This document shows, one piece after another, positions 25,932-34,769 of a DNA stretch of 64,000 bases. This DNA comes from Mesorhizobium sp. WSM4311 (lineage in GTDB: Bacteria > Pseudomonadota > Alphaproteobacteria > Rhizobiales > Rhizobiaceae): contig NZ_NSFV01000017.1 in NCBI RefSeq assembly GCF_002295115.1, positions 62,001-126,000 of the forward strand, written 5' to 3'. The translations under genes were made by a program, and so were the position numbers. The notes under the pieces are model-generated. The model was not told the DNA's origin. It searched no databases and was given only the letters and a program-made list of their open reading frames with translations. The stretch's first letter is position 1; each line of letters opens with the position of its first letter.

Positions 25932-26843
25932 ATGGTACACTCGGACGCTCATCACGTGCCACGGAAGGGCAATGCTCCCGGCGCCGAAGCTCGCTTTGCG
26001 TTCGATAGAATGGCTATCGAGCGATTTCGGCGCGCCTTTCCCCGAGCGAGGTGGAGTGACGAGCGCAAGAGTTGGTTTGTCCCTGGCAAGACGGCAAGGC
26101 GCCGGATCGACCGCTGGTTGACACAAGAAACAGAGATGTTCGCTCTCCACGACGACAGCAAGGGTCGTGATGCCTTCGCCTTCGATCCGCTATCCAGCTC
26201 ATATCTAGAGGTTTCCGACGACCTACGTGTTCGCACGCCTTATTCGAAGTCCGTCCTCGAGGAACTGCGGGCAATTCCCTGGGCAAGTTGGGACGACGAG
26301 CTGCGAGCCTGGCGGGTGCCGTTCCGTTCGTTTGAGGAGCTTCGGCGCCGATGGCCGAACATAGAAAAGGCTGCCCGACATGCCGAGCCCGCAGAAAGGA
26401 TGCGACGACGAGAGGCCGCCAGAGACACTGAAGCTTACAAGGCCTCGAAAATCCGGAATGCCGAACGTCGGCGTCATCGCTATCCACTGCCAGCCGAAGA
26501 TTTACCGCCTCTTGGCCGACCGGTTGCGACAGCGCAATACGGTGTCATCGTTTTCACCGAAGTGTCGGGTGAACATGTTGAGCCGTCGGCCTTGATGGCT
26601 TCATATCCAAACGCAATGCGTGAAGAAATCGACTGCGTTTGGGGTAGGTGGCGTTCGGCTACGCTCGCCGAGCTGGTCAGGACGTGGCCCGCACGCAATC
26701 CGCCAGGAGCGGACGAACTTTTGCGCGGCTGGTGGCAACCGACGCTTGCCGAACTGAGAGTCGCCCGTCGAAATGCCCGGAGCCTCGAACGGAAAGAATT
26801 AAGTCGCAAGCTAAGACGGCGAGCTGACTTGCAGTCTGAATGA
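25932..26843 (+). CDS. protein with two HARP-like repeats
   Basis: A 303-residue basic protein. Two segments share a pattern: MAIERFRRAFPRARWSDERK with SWFVPGKTARRRIDRW, and KSVLEELRAIPWASWDDELR with AWRVPFRSFEELRRRWP. This is the HARP motif plan (two arms around WD..KxWxVP) known from SMARCAL1-type annealing helicases, but no helicase domain follows. The C-terminal half is Arg-rich with repeated Trp. A nucleic-acid-binding role is inferred. The start is uncertain: ATG 25932 is chosen, and an ATG at 25854 is in frame. Confidence 0.65.
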   Translation: MVHSDAHHVPRKGNAPGAEARFAFDRMAIERFRRAFPRARWSDERKSWFVPGKTARRRIDRWLTQETEMFALHDDSKGRDAFAFDPLSSSYLEVSDDLRVRTPYSKSVLEELRAIPWASWDDELRAWRVPFRSFEELRRRWPNIEKAARHAEPAERMRRREAARDTEAYKASKIRNAERRRHRYPLPAEDLPPLGRPVATAQYGVIVFTEVSGEHVEPSALMASYPNAMREEIDCVWGRWRSATLAELVRTWPARNPPGADELLRGWWQPTLAELRVARRNARSLERKELSRKLRRRADLQSE

Positions 26844-27354
26844 GACGGATCAACAAGACAGCAAACATACTGGGCTCTTCGATAAGCGGCGGGTTACCTG
26901 AGGCACCCCGGCTTTCGGGCGCGCCTCAGGGGATCTGCTGGGCTCTGATCAGGCTTCGCGATCAACCAGAGGAAGGTCAGGATGAAACAGGCGAGCCTCG
27001 GTCGCCGATCTACCTGCTGGCTCGAAGGAACCAAGATGGACGGTGCTCATGATTTAGGAGGAGGCGGTCATCGCTGTCGCTCGCCGCCGCCTCCGAAGAA
27101 TGAACCGGACATTAGAGACGCCACCCTCAAGCGCTTCGGCGGCGAGAGCCACGACAACTCCGAACTCATCGCGTTACTTCGCGGCCGCCTACGACGTCGC
27201 CCGCAGGAGCAGCACCCTCAAGGTTTGACCTTCAAATGGGGGATGACACCGAGCAGGCTTCAAACTCGCCCTGATCCAGCAAAATGCCGGGACTAAAAAC
27301 ATCCATGAACAACGCGTAGGGGTAAAAGGATTTGCACCAATTGCGTCCTTGGCA
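26844..27354. other. intergenic region with one GC-rich hairpin
   Basis: About 510 bases with no supported gene. Around 27060-27098 GGAGGCGG and CCGCCTCC can pair across a 20-base loop, but no T-run follows, so I do not call it a terminator. Confidence 0.4.
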
Positions 27355-27379
27355 GGAACTGGCATGACGGAGCGACGTT
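27355..27379 (+). promoter_or_regulatory. EcfG-type general stress promoter (GGAAC-N16-CGTT)
   Basis: GGAAC 27355-27359, 16 bases, CGTT 27376-27379: a perfect match 30 bases upstream of the DUF427 gene. Confidence 0.8.
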
Positions 27380-27409
27380 TCCAGGGACACGCAGTCAAGG
27401 AGAGCTAGA

Positions 27410-27817
27410 ATGCAAACCTCCCCCCTGAGTCCCGAGCATTCTGCGATGGCGCCTGCCATCGTTCCCTTTCATGGTACAGTGACAGTCAGATTCTCCGACG
27501 CCATTGTCGCGTCCAGCGAGCACGCAAAATTGCTCTACGAAGACGGACGAAATCCGGTCTTCTACATCCCCTTCGAGGATATCTATTTCGAGCTTTTCGA
27601 GAAAACCAACGCCGCCTCGGAATCCCCGTGGGGCACGGCTGGCTATTGGCGCGTTCATGCAGCCGGAGCATCCGCCGATAATTTCATGTGGGCCTATGAG
27701 ACTCCTGAAAGGGCCGCTTTGGCCATCGCTCGGCACGGCGCTTTCGACCCCCACAAGGCTCGCATTGATGCCGATCCGGCAGAGGACAAGCAGCATACGC
27801 CGCACCTCCCCGAATAG
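27410..27817 (+). CDS. DUF427 domain protein
   Basis: A 135-residue protein with one DUF427 domain: TVTVRFSDAIVASSEHAKLL, then PVFYIPFEDIYFELFEKT and WGTAGYWRVHAAG. DUF427 proteins are small beta-rich proteins of unknown function found across bacteria and fungi. Ribosome site AAGGAGAG precedes the ATG. A perfect EcfG-type promoter lies just upstream, so this is a likely general-stress gene with a short leader. Confidence 0.9.
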   Translation: MQTSPLSPEHSAMAPAIVPFHGTVTVRFSDAIVASSEHAKLLYEDGRNPVFYIPFEDIYFELFEKTNAASESPWGTAGYWRVHAAGASADNFMWAYETPERAALAIARHGAFDPHKARIDADPAEDKQHTPHLPE

Positions 27818-28430
27818 TTGTGTGGAGGAAGCGTACGGACCGCCGAGATCTCGATTAGCAGCGCATCGGTTGACGACGGGGCGTCGGTCAAGGTTTGCGC
27901 AGCGGGCCGAAACAGTGAGGATGGACTGGCTGGAAAGCGTCCAAGGTTGGTCGTTCCGATCTCAGCCTTCTTTGTCCGCAGCACCCCTCAAAGCTGCAAC
28001 CGCTCAAAGCCTCCGCGGGGGGCTTTGAGGAGCATTCCGGCGCCGCCGCACGCTGCAATATCGCCACCCAGGAAAGAGGCGCTCGCCGCTTCAAGGAGTT
28101 TTGCAGAGCAGGCGAGATTCTTTACCGCGGCGGCCAACCCACAAGCGCAGGGATACCTTTGGCAAGCGCATGCAAACGACATGGCGTTGCACTCTATACC
28201 CCCGCAAAGCGGCGGCCCGCTCTCGCCATAAAACGCCAGAACTTTGTTGCCTCCGAGCGTCCCGCCCACCTCCCGGCAGTTCGAACAAGGGCTGGCTTCG
28301 CTGTAAGTGTCCGATTTAGGGCCGGAAGGACGCGCTCGGCCACTCGGATGTCTCGGCCGGAGTTACGATGCTAAGGGTAGAGGCGGTCGCGAGTCGAGAT
28401 AGGCGTCACCGCCCAGGATTATGGCATTGC
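27818..28430. other. intergenic region, no supported gene
   Basis: Some 610 bases with only weak frames (27818-28231 plus, 27988-28269 minus). A short hairpin, AAAGCC with GGCTTT near 28003-28026, could end transcripts of the DUF427 gene but has a poor T-run. Confidence 0.4.
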
Positions 28431-28625
28431 CTAAGAGGCTGAAGTGAGCCGCTTGGCACCCAAGTACATTAACGCCGAAGCAACACGACCTCGGTCCCAA
28501 CCGGCTGTTTCGGCGCGGGTTATCAGCTCGTCAACATGGGACGTTAAGGCATCTTGGCAATCGGCGTCATACGGAGTCGCGATTACCTCATGAGTTGGGG
28601 GTCTAATTGCGGCTTCCTTTACCAT
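28431..28625 (-). CDS. small protein, function unknown
   Basis: A 64-residue frame starting at ATG 28625: IRPPTHEVIATPYDADCQDA, then HVDELITRAETAGWDRGRVA and ALMYLGAKRL. The layout (helix with a hydrophobic core, GWD turn) is protein-like, but I recognise no named family. A hairpin terminator just upstream separates it from the DUF982 genes. Confidence 0.6.
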   Translation of the reverse strand: MVKEAAIRPPTHEVIATPYDADCQDALTSHVDELITRAETAGWDRGRVASALMYLGAKRLTSAS

Positions 28626-28657
28626 CAACGTTCTCGTGAAAATAACAAGATTGAGGG

Positions 28658-28692
28658 AAAGGCGGCCGCCGGCTGTGGCAACCGCCTTTTTT
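28658..28692. terminator. bidirectional-looking intrinsic terminator
   Basis: AAAGGCGG (28658-28665) pairs with CCGCCTTT (28682-28689). The plus strand ends in six T (28687-28692). In the minus direction it directly follows the stop of the DUF982 gene at 28697 with a shorter T tract. Confidence 0.65.
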
Positions 28693-28696
28693 GGCC

Positions 28697-28981
28697 TTAG
28701 ACGTGGTCGGGCGTCCACGTTGAGAGGGGCGAGGTCGTGACCCCATCATCCATCAGTATATCTTTTTTCCGAGCGAAGGCCGTAAAAATGCCCCGTGCGG
28801 TTTCAGGGTCGATATCGCCTACCAAAGCGGCTTTGCAGGCTCGAATAGCCGCTTTCTGTTCCGGGCTATTGCCGCACCACTCCACTGCAAATTGATAGGC
28901 CTCGGCAATTGTGTTGAGTTGACGGGGAAAGCCTAACCCAACCCAGACGCGAACCGGTTGTTCAAAAGGCTTTGATAGCAT
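28697..28981 (-). CDS. DUF982 domain protein (copy 1)
   Basis: A 94-residue DUF982 protein: PVRVWVGLGFPRQLNTIAEA, then WCGNSPEQKAAIRACKAALVGDIDPETAR in family order (an EA-x-fa strand-helix, the RACKAAL helix, and AR-x-x-F-x-A-x-A near FTAFARKK). DUF982 is expanded in Rhizobiales, often many copies per genome, with no assigned function. A second, diverged copy lies six bases upstream on the same strand. Confidence 0.85.
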   Translation of the reverse strand: MLSKPFEQPVRVWVGLGFPRQLNTIAEAYQFAVEWCGNSPEQKAAIRACKAALVGDIDPETARGIFTAFARKKDILMDDGVTTSPLSTWTPDHV

Positions 28982-28987
28982 CGCTGA

Positions 28988-29308
28988 CTACCTCCTCCCA
29001 TGCTCACGTGACCAACCCGCCGCTTCGGCTCCGGCCTTCGGGAACCACCCAGGGGATGCCCCTGTTACTTCTTGATGGATCTTGGCTGTCTTTGCGAATC
29101 CACAAAATGCTTGGCGGGCAGCCGAAAGCGGGTAGTCGCTGTCGAACGCTCTCTGGCAGGCGCGAAGAGCGGTTTGGTAGACAGCACCCCGTCTCTCCTT
29201 TGGCCACTCGTAGAGGAATTCCAGGGCGTCCTCGAGATCAGCAATTTCCTGTACCAGATTGCCGCCGCCGTTTACGAAAACAGGGCTGTCGAAAATCCGA
29301 TCGTTCAT
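28988..29308 (-). CDS. DUF982 domain protein (copy 2)
   Basis: A 106-residue DUF982 protein: VFVNGGGNLVQEIADLEDAL, WPKERRGAVYQTALRACQRAF and SAARQAFCGFAKTAKI. The start is ATG 29308 because GGAGG sits seven bases upstream; the frame is open for 33 more codons without a domain. It is probably the first gene of a two-gene DUF982 operon. The C-terminus is a polar extension not seen in copy 1. Confidence 0.85.
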   Translation of the reverse strand: MNDRIFDSPVFVNGGGNLVQEIADLEDALEFLYEWPKERRGAVYQTALRACQRAFDSDYPLSAARQAFCGFAKTAKIHQEVTGASPGWFPKAGAEAAGWSREHGRR

Positions 29309-29708
29309 AGGATCCTCCAAGTCGAACGAACAACTGAGTTTTTGATGCTGGCGCACCTTACGGTGAACGCCCGACGGCGATATGGGTCTGAGGATTTTGG
29401 CCGTCAAGATCGGTCAAAACGGGCCTCAAAAAAATTGGCGCGACCGTTTCCACCTCCGCAACCATCCTGCGGCCGTCTGGTGGCGGGCTCGCCGCCTTGC
29501 CGCATCCAATGTTGGATGAGCTACGTCTGAAGCTTGATCATGCCGCTTCAAGTGCCTTGATTGCCACATCGTTGCCGAGCTTGATACTTCCCGGAGCCTT
29601 GGCCTGATGGTGGAGGAAGAAATCGCGGTGTCAAAGGATTGCGAGGACTTATTCCATGACCGGCTGGGCTCATTGCAGGTCTCGAACGCGCCCGGCCGGC
29701 CGGCAAAG

Positions 29709-29736
29709 GCCCGCCGCCGCGAAGGAGGCGGCGGGC
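29709..29736 (-). terminator. intrinsic terminator after csbD
   Basis: Ten-base perfect stem GCCCGCCGCC (29709-29718) with GGCGGCGGGC (29727-29736), eight-base loop. It begins eight bases after the csbD stop codon in the minus direction; the T tract there is short. Confidence 0.65.
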
Positions 29737-29743
29737 TATTTTC

Positions 29744-29947
29744 TTACCAGCCTTGCCTGTTGTACCAGTCGTCGATATCGCGCCGGACACGGTCGCGTTC
29801 GATGCCGTAGCGCTCCTGGATCTTACCTTCGAGTTGATCGCGTTTGCCGGCGATGCGATCAAGGTCATCATCAGTGAGTTTCCCCCACTGTTCTTTGACC
29901 TTGCCCTTCACCTGTTTCCAATTTCCCTCGACGCGGTTCCAGTCCAT
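29744..29947 (-). CDS. csbD: CsbD family stress protein
   Basis: A 67-residue hydrophilic protein: MDWNRVEGNWKQVKGKVKEQ, WGKLTDDDLDRIAGKRDQL and GKIQERYG. This is the complete CsbD fold, known as a general stress protein in many bacteria. AAGGAGG precedes the ATG. An EcfG-type promoter with perfect elements lies 29 bases upstream and an intrinsic terminator follows, so it forms a complete single-gene unit. Confidence 0.93.
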   Translation of the reverse strand: MDWNRVEGNWKQVKGKVKEQWGKLTDDDLDRIAGKRDQLEGKIQERYGIERDRVRRDIDDWYNRQGW

Positions 29948-29975
29948 CACGACCTCCTTAGTTACAAACAGATCG

Positions 29976-30000
29976 AACGTCGTTTCGCCACGGAAGTTCC
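29976..30000 (-). promoter_or_regulatory. EcfG-type general stress promoter of csbD (GGAAC-N16-CGTT)
   Basis: Minus strand: GGAAC (30000-29996), 16 bases, CGTT (29979-29976). A perfect consensus 29 bases from the csbD start codon. Confidence 0.85.
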
Positions 30001-30136
30001 AGGCCACCCCAGGCTGTTGGACCGCAGCGCCGTGTTCGGGGGCCGGGGGCCGGCCCAGCCCTGGATGGGACAACCGCGCAACTATTGGTGTGCGCAAGCC
30101 GGCACCTTTCGACAACGCGTTTAACGATTTGAACAA

Positions 30137-30422
30137 GGTAGCGGGGATTGCGGGATCCTATGCGGGACGATCCTGCTATAATGTCTCATGGCCGTCCGAA
30201 TAGTGGCTGTCCTGGTGCTTCTTGTGGCCTTCGCCTACGGATTCACAAAACTCGTGGAACGTTATGGTGGCGTTGGACACCGGCCCTCTGGGTGTGAGCA
30301 ATTCTCTGACTGCCCCCACCCGAACGCCCCGCCTCCTCCCTAGATGTTTGATCCAATGCCAGGTTGAACCACAAGAGAGCACAGCGCCGGCGTGCCGCAG
30401 AATAGCCAGACATAACCAGCCG
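30137..30422. other. intergenic region, no supported gene
   Basis: Short frames only. Nothing with a recognisable domain or a good ribosome site. Confidence 0.4.
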
Positions 30423-30545
30423 CTATGCTTCGGAGCACCGGATGTCGGACATGCGCATGATGGCCGCGACGACACCCAGAAGAATGCCGAGCATCATGGC
30501 GAAAAAGGCCCTGATGATGGTGTTGACACGCCTGCCATTACCCAT
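30423..30545 (-). CDS. possible single-helix membrane peptide
   Basis: Forty residues with one membrane helix (AFFAMMLGILLGVVAAIM) after a basic start (MGNGRRVNTIIR), so the N-terminus would be cytoplasmic. An EcfG-like element on the minus strand (GGAAC at 30575-30571, N16, TGTT at 30554-30551) would place the transcription start almost at the ATG, meaning a near-leaderless message. No homologue is recognised; this may be chance. Confidence 0.3.
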   Translation of the reverse strand: MGNGRRVNTIIRAFFAMMLGILLGVVAAIMRMSDIRCSEA

Positions 30546-30669
30546 TTCGAGAACAGGTTGTCGGCGACGTGGTTCCACGAGCACTATCCGCGCACCTTTT
30601 CTTCGCGGCGGCCGAGAGCTCGTTTTATAACTAGATGCGGTATTTGCGACTATTCGATCGGGATACTGT

Positions 30670-31602
30670 TCAGCTCGGGCGAGCGGGCGCTTTTCTGCAC
30701 GAACTGCGATGGCGGCGGGCCGGTTCGCCTTGAGGTCCACAGCCTGCCGCCAAACTGAGGGAGTTGGAAAATGCCTGGCCACCCGACAACTTGTGAAACT
30801 CTTCAAAATTGCCGGGAAAAGTATGAGCCAGGTAGCGCACGACCCTGGAGTTATCCATCAGCCGGTCCAAATAACGGCCGGCCGCCAACAGTTCCAGGCT
30901 CACAGAGCCAAGTCGCTCCATAGCGCTCAGAAATTCACTGCTTAGCCTGCTAAGTTCCGGCGTCATCGCGCCCAGTTGGTCTTCAGACACGTTGGCAATC
31001 ATCGCCGGATAGAAACCCTCGGCCAGCAGCGGACGCGGCGTAAAAGCGATAAGGATCTTGGCATATGTGAATGTGACCCGCTCCATCGCGACCATCAGTC
31101 GGGCAATTTCCAACTGCCTGTCGGGGAGCACATACCGCAGCAAGCCGAAGATTTTCACCTTCACAGGGTGGTCTTGAAGGAAATCGAGGACATCCGGGCA
31201 AATCCCGCTGACAGGTTGACGGCCTGCATTCTTGCTAGGAAAGGGGTTGCTGGCACGCGGTGCTGCTCCCGGTCTAAACTTCTCGCCTTGCAACCTCTCG
31301 GCCAAGGTCTTTGGTATGGTGGCAAGCCCCTCGGACACCAACAACGAGCGAAACCTTTTATCATTCATTATCGGGCGAAGCGCTTCGACCAGGCTGCCCA
31401 ACCGCTCTTCAGTTTCCACGGCTTCTCTTATGAAATCGCGCTTGCGTCGGCACTCTGCTTCATAGGCTGCCAAGAGCTTGGGCGCGAACAGCTTCAACTT
31501 TGACCCTGGTTGATCGGCAGCAATGCTACGGGCGTGTCTCTGGTCGCTGTTTTGCAGAGCATTGTTAGCGGCCTCGCTGGTCATAGGATGCTTCGGACTC
31601 AC
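30670..31602 (-). CDS. RepB C-terminal-domain protein (plasmid-partition-like) without ParB nuclease domain
   Basis: A 310-residue protein related to the C-terminal domain of RepB plasmid partition proteins: FAPKLLAAYEAECRRKRDF, LRPIMNDKRFRSLLVSEGL, HPVKVKIFGLLRYVLPDRQL and RYLAHTFPGNFEEFHKL. The N-terminal ParB/sulfiredoxin-like domain and CTP-binding motifs of full RepB are absent. It overlaps the serine recombinase stop by four bases (ATGA), so the two are made together. The pairing suggests a DNA-architecture or accessory role in recombination rather than plasmid partition, since no RepA or RepC is near. Confidence 0.8.
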   Translation of the reverse strand: MSPKHPMTSEAANNALQNSDQRHARSIAADQPGSKLKLFAPKLLAAYEAECRRKRDFIREAVETEERLGSLVEALRPIMNDKRFRSLLVSEGLATIPKTLAERLQGEKFRPGAAPRASNPFPSKNAGRQPVSGICPDVLDFLQDHPVKVKIFGLLRYVLPDRQLEIARLMVAMERVTFTYAKILIAFTPRPLLAEGFYPAMIANVSEDQLGAMTPELSRLSSEFLSAMERLGSVSLELLAAGRYLDRLMDNSRVVRYLAHTFPGNFEEFHKLSGGQAFSNSLSLAAGCGPQGEPARRHRSSCRKAPARPS

Positions 31603-33161
31603 ACTATGTTCTCCGCACCTGCACGCTCTGCCAGCATGATGAGGGGGCTGAGCGTGGGAAAAAGGTAGGTGTCCAGTTGTGCGCCATTATTAGCGCGCAG
31701 CTTTGATTTGCCGACGATTTCCAATGTAGGAGCAATCAGATAGTCCCGGATGACAAGGTCACCCGGACTCATTCTGATCAGGACGAAAACGTCGGGCAGT
31801 AACCGGCGCTTGATGTCCAGCGACCAAAGTGGATATCCGAACACGGAAGCACCGCAACGCGCGATTTCGATCGCCACAGTGAACTCGTCGTTGATCCGGA
31901 GAAGGCCGGTTCTTAGGTCATAAGTCGCCTGTCCGCTAGTCCTCTCAATCGCGACCAGCAGGTCATCTATTGCCTTCAAACGCACCGTCTTCAGCCGCTT
32001 TTTCGCGGCGATGATCCGGCAATTCCTTGGCAACTGATATCCGATGAATTCGTAGAGTTTCAGAAGGCTTCCGAAACGTGTGTAATAGAGGCTAGCTGCG
32101 GGGCACTCGGGTGCAGCGTCAATAATCGCGGTCGACAAGGCGCCACGGCGCGCCAAGACCTTCTTGAGCGCAGCCAGCATCTCATCATTGTTCATGCGCA
32201 AATAGAGCGTCTTTTGGATGAGTTGCGCCCGCTTGAATAGCTTGCGGTCAACAATCGGCTCGAATGCACCCTCCATTCGCACCCACTGGTCGGGAGGATT
32301 GTCTACCCCCTTGCCTCTGAGCTTACAGGAACGCCGGTTCCAGACACTGTTGCCAATGTACGTTTCATTAGTCAGAAGCCTACGCACGCTTTCCCGCTTC
32401 CAAGGGCGTCCAAGGTCCGACATCACGCCACGCCTGTTCAACAGCCTAGCGATTTCAAGCTCTGTCCGGTGCGTTTTGACGAAGTGGCTGAAAATCCACT
32501 GTACCGTCGCGATCTCGTCCGGCGGTCCGGGCACCAAGATTACTCGGTCGGTGTGCACGCTCTTCTGTTCGCGATTTGAAAGGATGAATTTGGGGCGGCC
32601 CGAATGGTCGACCAGCAGGCGTCGTAGGCCGAGACCCGGCTTACCACCCTGGCGGAACCCCATCCGTATCAGCCTTGCCTGGCCGATGAACACCTTTTGC
32701 GAGAGCATGCGACTGTGCTCGGCCGCCATGCTGCGTTTGATGGCCTTAAGAACATCAGAGCCGACGCTGCCGTCGTTCATGAATTGCTCGGCGCAGAATT
32801 CGATCCGCACGCCGGCCATATGGCAACGGTATTCGTAGGAGGCGCTTTCATCTATGTTCTGAAATCGCCCCCAGCGGCTGACATCATAGACAACGATGGT
32901 TTCGAAATCGGCACGCCCGCTCTCCACATCGGCCAGCAAGCGTTGAAGGCCAAGGCGTCCGCCCAAATTAAGGCCACTGCGACCAGCGTCCTCGTAAGTG
33001 GCGACGATCTCGTAGCCCATCACATCGGCATAGTCGCGGATGGCATCTTTCTGGTTGTCGATCGAGTGGGTCTGATGGTCTTTCGACATGCGCAGATATT
33101 GGGCCGCACGCACTACGCGCCTACCCGAAGGAGCTTTTGGGATAGTTACAACCTCGTCCAT
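31599..33161 (-). CDS. large serine recombinase
   Basis: A 520-residue site-specific recombinase. The resolvase catalytic domain is at residues 14-160 with the nucleophile Ser26 in AAQYLRMSKDHQ, Arg residues in YEDAGRSG and VYDVSRWGR, and FCAEQF. The recombinase domain follows (ATVQWIFSHFVKTHRTELEI, NRRGVMSDLGRPWKRESVRR, NETYIGNSVWNR). A zinc-ribbon Cys cluster is not evident. ATG 33161 is preferred over the upstream TTG because GGGAG is suitably placed. It is translationally coupled to a RepB-C protein. No flanking repeats typical of its own attachment sites were found. Confidence 0.9.
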   Translation of the reverse strand: MDEVVTIPKAPSGRRVVRAAQYLRMSKDHQTHSIDNQKDAIRDYADVMGYEIVATYEDAGRSGLNLGGRLGLQRLLADVESGRADFETIVVYDVSRWGRFQNIDESASYEYRCHMAGVRIEFCAEQFMNDGSVGSDVLKAIKRSMAAEHSRMLSQKVFIGQARLIRMGFRQGGKPGLGLRRLLVDHSGRPKFILSNREQKSVHTDRVILVPGPPDEIATVQWIFSHFVKTHRTELEIARLLNRRGVMSDLGRPWKRESVRRLLTNETYIGNSVWNRRSCKLRGKGVDNPPDQWVRMEGAFEPIVDRKLFKRAQLIQKTLYLRMNNDEMLAALKKVLARRGALSTAIIDAAPECPAASLYYTRFGSLLKLYEFIGYQLPRNCRIIAAKKRLKTVRLKAIDDLLVAIERTSGQATYDLRTGLLRINDEFTVAIEIARCGASVFGYPLWSLDIKRRLLPDVFVLIRMSPGDLVIRDYLIAPTLEIVGKSKLRANNGAQLDTYLFPTLSPLIMLAERAGAENIV

Positions 33162-33379
33162 CGCTTGCGCTCCCGCCAATCGGACATGGTAACGATCTTC
33201 GGCCTGAGGTTTGGTTCAAAATACCTCTCTAGTTTATGTCGAATGCCCGGCTTTTCTTGTTGGTCTTCAACTGTCGGTAAACGCTGACTCACTTCGTGAG
33301 AGCGCGTGCCCCCGTTCCGCCGCAATGCGGCCTCACGGGACGATCGATAGGGATTTCAGACGTTTAAGGGAGACCTCAA

Positions 33380-33697
33380 ATGACCTTTCACAAAGCCATA
33401 GCCGCCGTGCTGATGACCGCGGCACTTGCCGGCTGCCAGTCGCAGACCGAAGGCCAGCAACGGGCCACGACCGGTGCCCTGGTCGGCGGCGCCGGCGGCG
33501 CTCTCGTCGGCCAGGCGATCGGCGGCAACACCAAGAGCACGGTCATTGGAGCGGCCAGCGGCGCGCTGCTCGGCGCCGTCGTCGGCTCCGCCACCACCCC
33601 GCAGCGCCGCGGCGAGGAAATGTGCCGCTACCAGGACCGCTACGGCCGCATCTACACCGCGCCCTGCGACGATCGCTACTACAACGGCAATTATTGA
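33380..33697 (+). CDS. glycine-zipper lipoprotein (YMGG-like)
   Basis: A 105-residue envelope lipoprotein: signal peptide with lipobox LAGC (Cys at residue 19), then a glycine zipper (GALVGGAGGALVGQAIGG and ASGALLGAVVGSA) that can insert in the outer membrane, and a Tyr/Arg-rich end (CRYQDRYGRIYTAPCDDRYY) with two Cys. AAGGGAGA precedes the ATG. Members of this group are common in rhizobia and linked to envelope integrity. It overlaps the convergent methyltransferase gene by seven bases. Confidence 0.88.
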   Translation: MTFHKAIAAVLMTAALAGCQSQTEGQQRATTGALVGGAGGALVGQAIGGNTKSTVIGAASGALLGAVVGSATTPQRRGEEMCRYQDRYGRIYTAPCDDRYYNGNY

Positions 33698-34320
33698 GGC
33701 GCCGCTGGCTCCTTCTTTGCGAAGGCCCAGACCATTAGCGGGTATTCCTCGTCGTTGCTGAGGTCCCGCCACAGGCCGTAGGCGCGTACCGGGCCACCGA
33801 TGTGAGCCCGGGCGCACGCTTTGTTGCCCCAGCCATCCACCTTGACGTTTTCTTCGGCAAAACCGCCCTCGACCATCAGCTGCTTGAGGCCGGCGGGTGT
33901 CCATCTGTTGTAGTCGTGCGGCCGGGCATGGACCCTGAATAGGAAGGGCGTCGCTACCATCGCCCAGCCGCCGGGCCTGGTCATGGCGTGGATGTTCTGG
34001 GCCGCGGCCAGCGGCCGCTGCACGTGTTCCAGCACCTGGTCGGCAATGACGATCGAATATTGTTGCTCGGTGCGGTCCTTGCAGATGTCGAAGGCCGGGA
34101 AATCGACCGAGCGGTAGTTGGGGCACATCGCTCGCCAGTAGCGGTTCCAGCCTGGTGAGATCTCGATGACGTGGGAGGCCTTGCGGTTGCCGGCTTCGAG
34201 AAAGACAGTGAAGGCCTCGATCTGGCGGATCCGCAGCCAGTTGCGGGAATCATAGCCGAGCAGGCGTTTGGCCACCTGTTTGCCGCGGGTTTTCAGGGTG
34301 CCGGCAAGGCTTGTCGTCAT
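33691..34320 (-). CDS. class I SAM-dependent methyltransferase
   Basis: A 209-residue methyltransferase. A degenerate motif I is in SHVIEISPGWNRYWR; the post-motif block IVIADQVLEHVQRPLAAAQN and RPGGWAMVATPFLFRVH are characteristic of the Methyltransf_11/23 group. The DYNRWTPAGLKQLM segment is common in methyltransferases acting in surface-polysaccharide pathways. GGAGG precedes ATG 34320. An EcfG-type element at 34448-34472 points towards it. The substrate is unknown. Confidence 0.85.
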   Translation of the reverse strand: MTTSLAGTLKTRGKQVAKRLLGYDSRNWLRIRQIEAFTVFLEAGNRKASHVIEISPGWNRYWRAMCPNYRSVDFPAFDICKDRTEQQYSIVIADQVLEHVQRPLAAAQNIHAMTRPGGWAMVATPFLFRVHARPHDYNRWTPAGLKQLMVEGGFAEENVKVDGWGNKACARAHIGGPVRAYGLWRDLSNDEEYPLMVWAFAKKEPAAPQ

Positions 34321-34769
34321 CAGATCGACCTCCTCCAAGCCCGCCGTGAAAACAGCCTAGCCCAGGCAAATGGGCAAAAGATGACAGAACAGCCGATCTC
34401 TCCAAGAGCGCCAGGAGGAGATCAGCAAAGGCGCGAATAGCCTACTGAACCGTCATCTGTTTGCGCCGTTCCCACGGCCGATCGAGCGCTCCAGCCAATG
34501 GCCGCGGTTGGCCGTCCTGGCTTCCATTCCGACCCGGGTATAATCCTGCGCTGTATTTCGGCCAGTCGACCGCATAGTTCCTGATCATCCATTCCCCGAG
34601 ATCGACACCGCAGTCTACGGCTCCTTGATCTGTGACATTAGCCGTCTCTAAAAGTTGATGCGAGCGCCAGGTTGGTGCCCTCCATCGCCTGGCGAAGATC
34701 GGGCCTCAGTTCAGCCTGCGCTCTCTCCGCCAGAGGAATGTGGGCTTTCGACATTAAGGGGGAGCAGCG
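34321..34769. other. intergenic region with one EcfG-type element
   Basis: About 450 bases with no convincing gene. It contains the minus-strand promoter at 34448-34472. Confidence 0.45.
34448..34472 (-). promoter_or_regulatory. EcfG-type promoter (GGAAC-N16-GGTT)
   Basis: Minus strand: GGAAC (34472-34468), 16 bases, GGTT (34451-34448). It faces the methyltransferase with a leader of about 120 bases. Confidence 0.5.

Noticed and set aside
31599..33379. Complete integrative element around the serine recombinase
   Set aside because: I could not find flanking direct repeats, a tRNA target or cargo boundaries, so only the gene pair is claimed.
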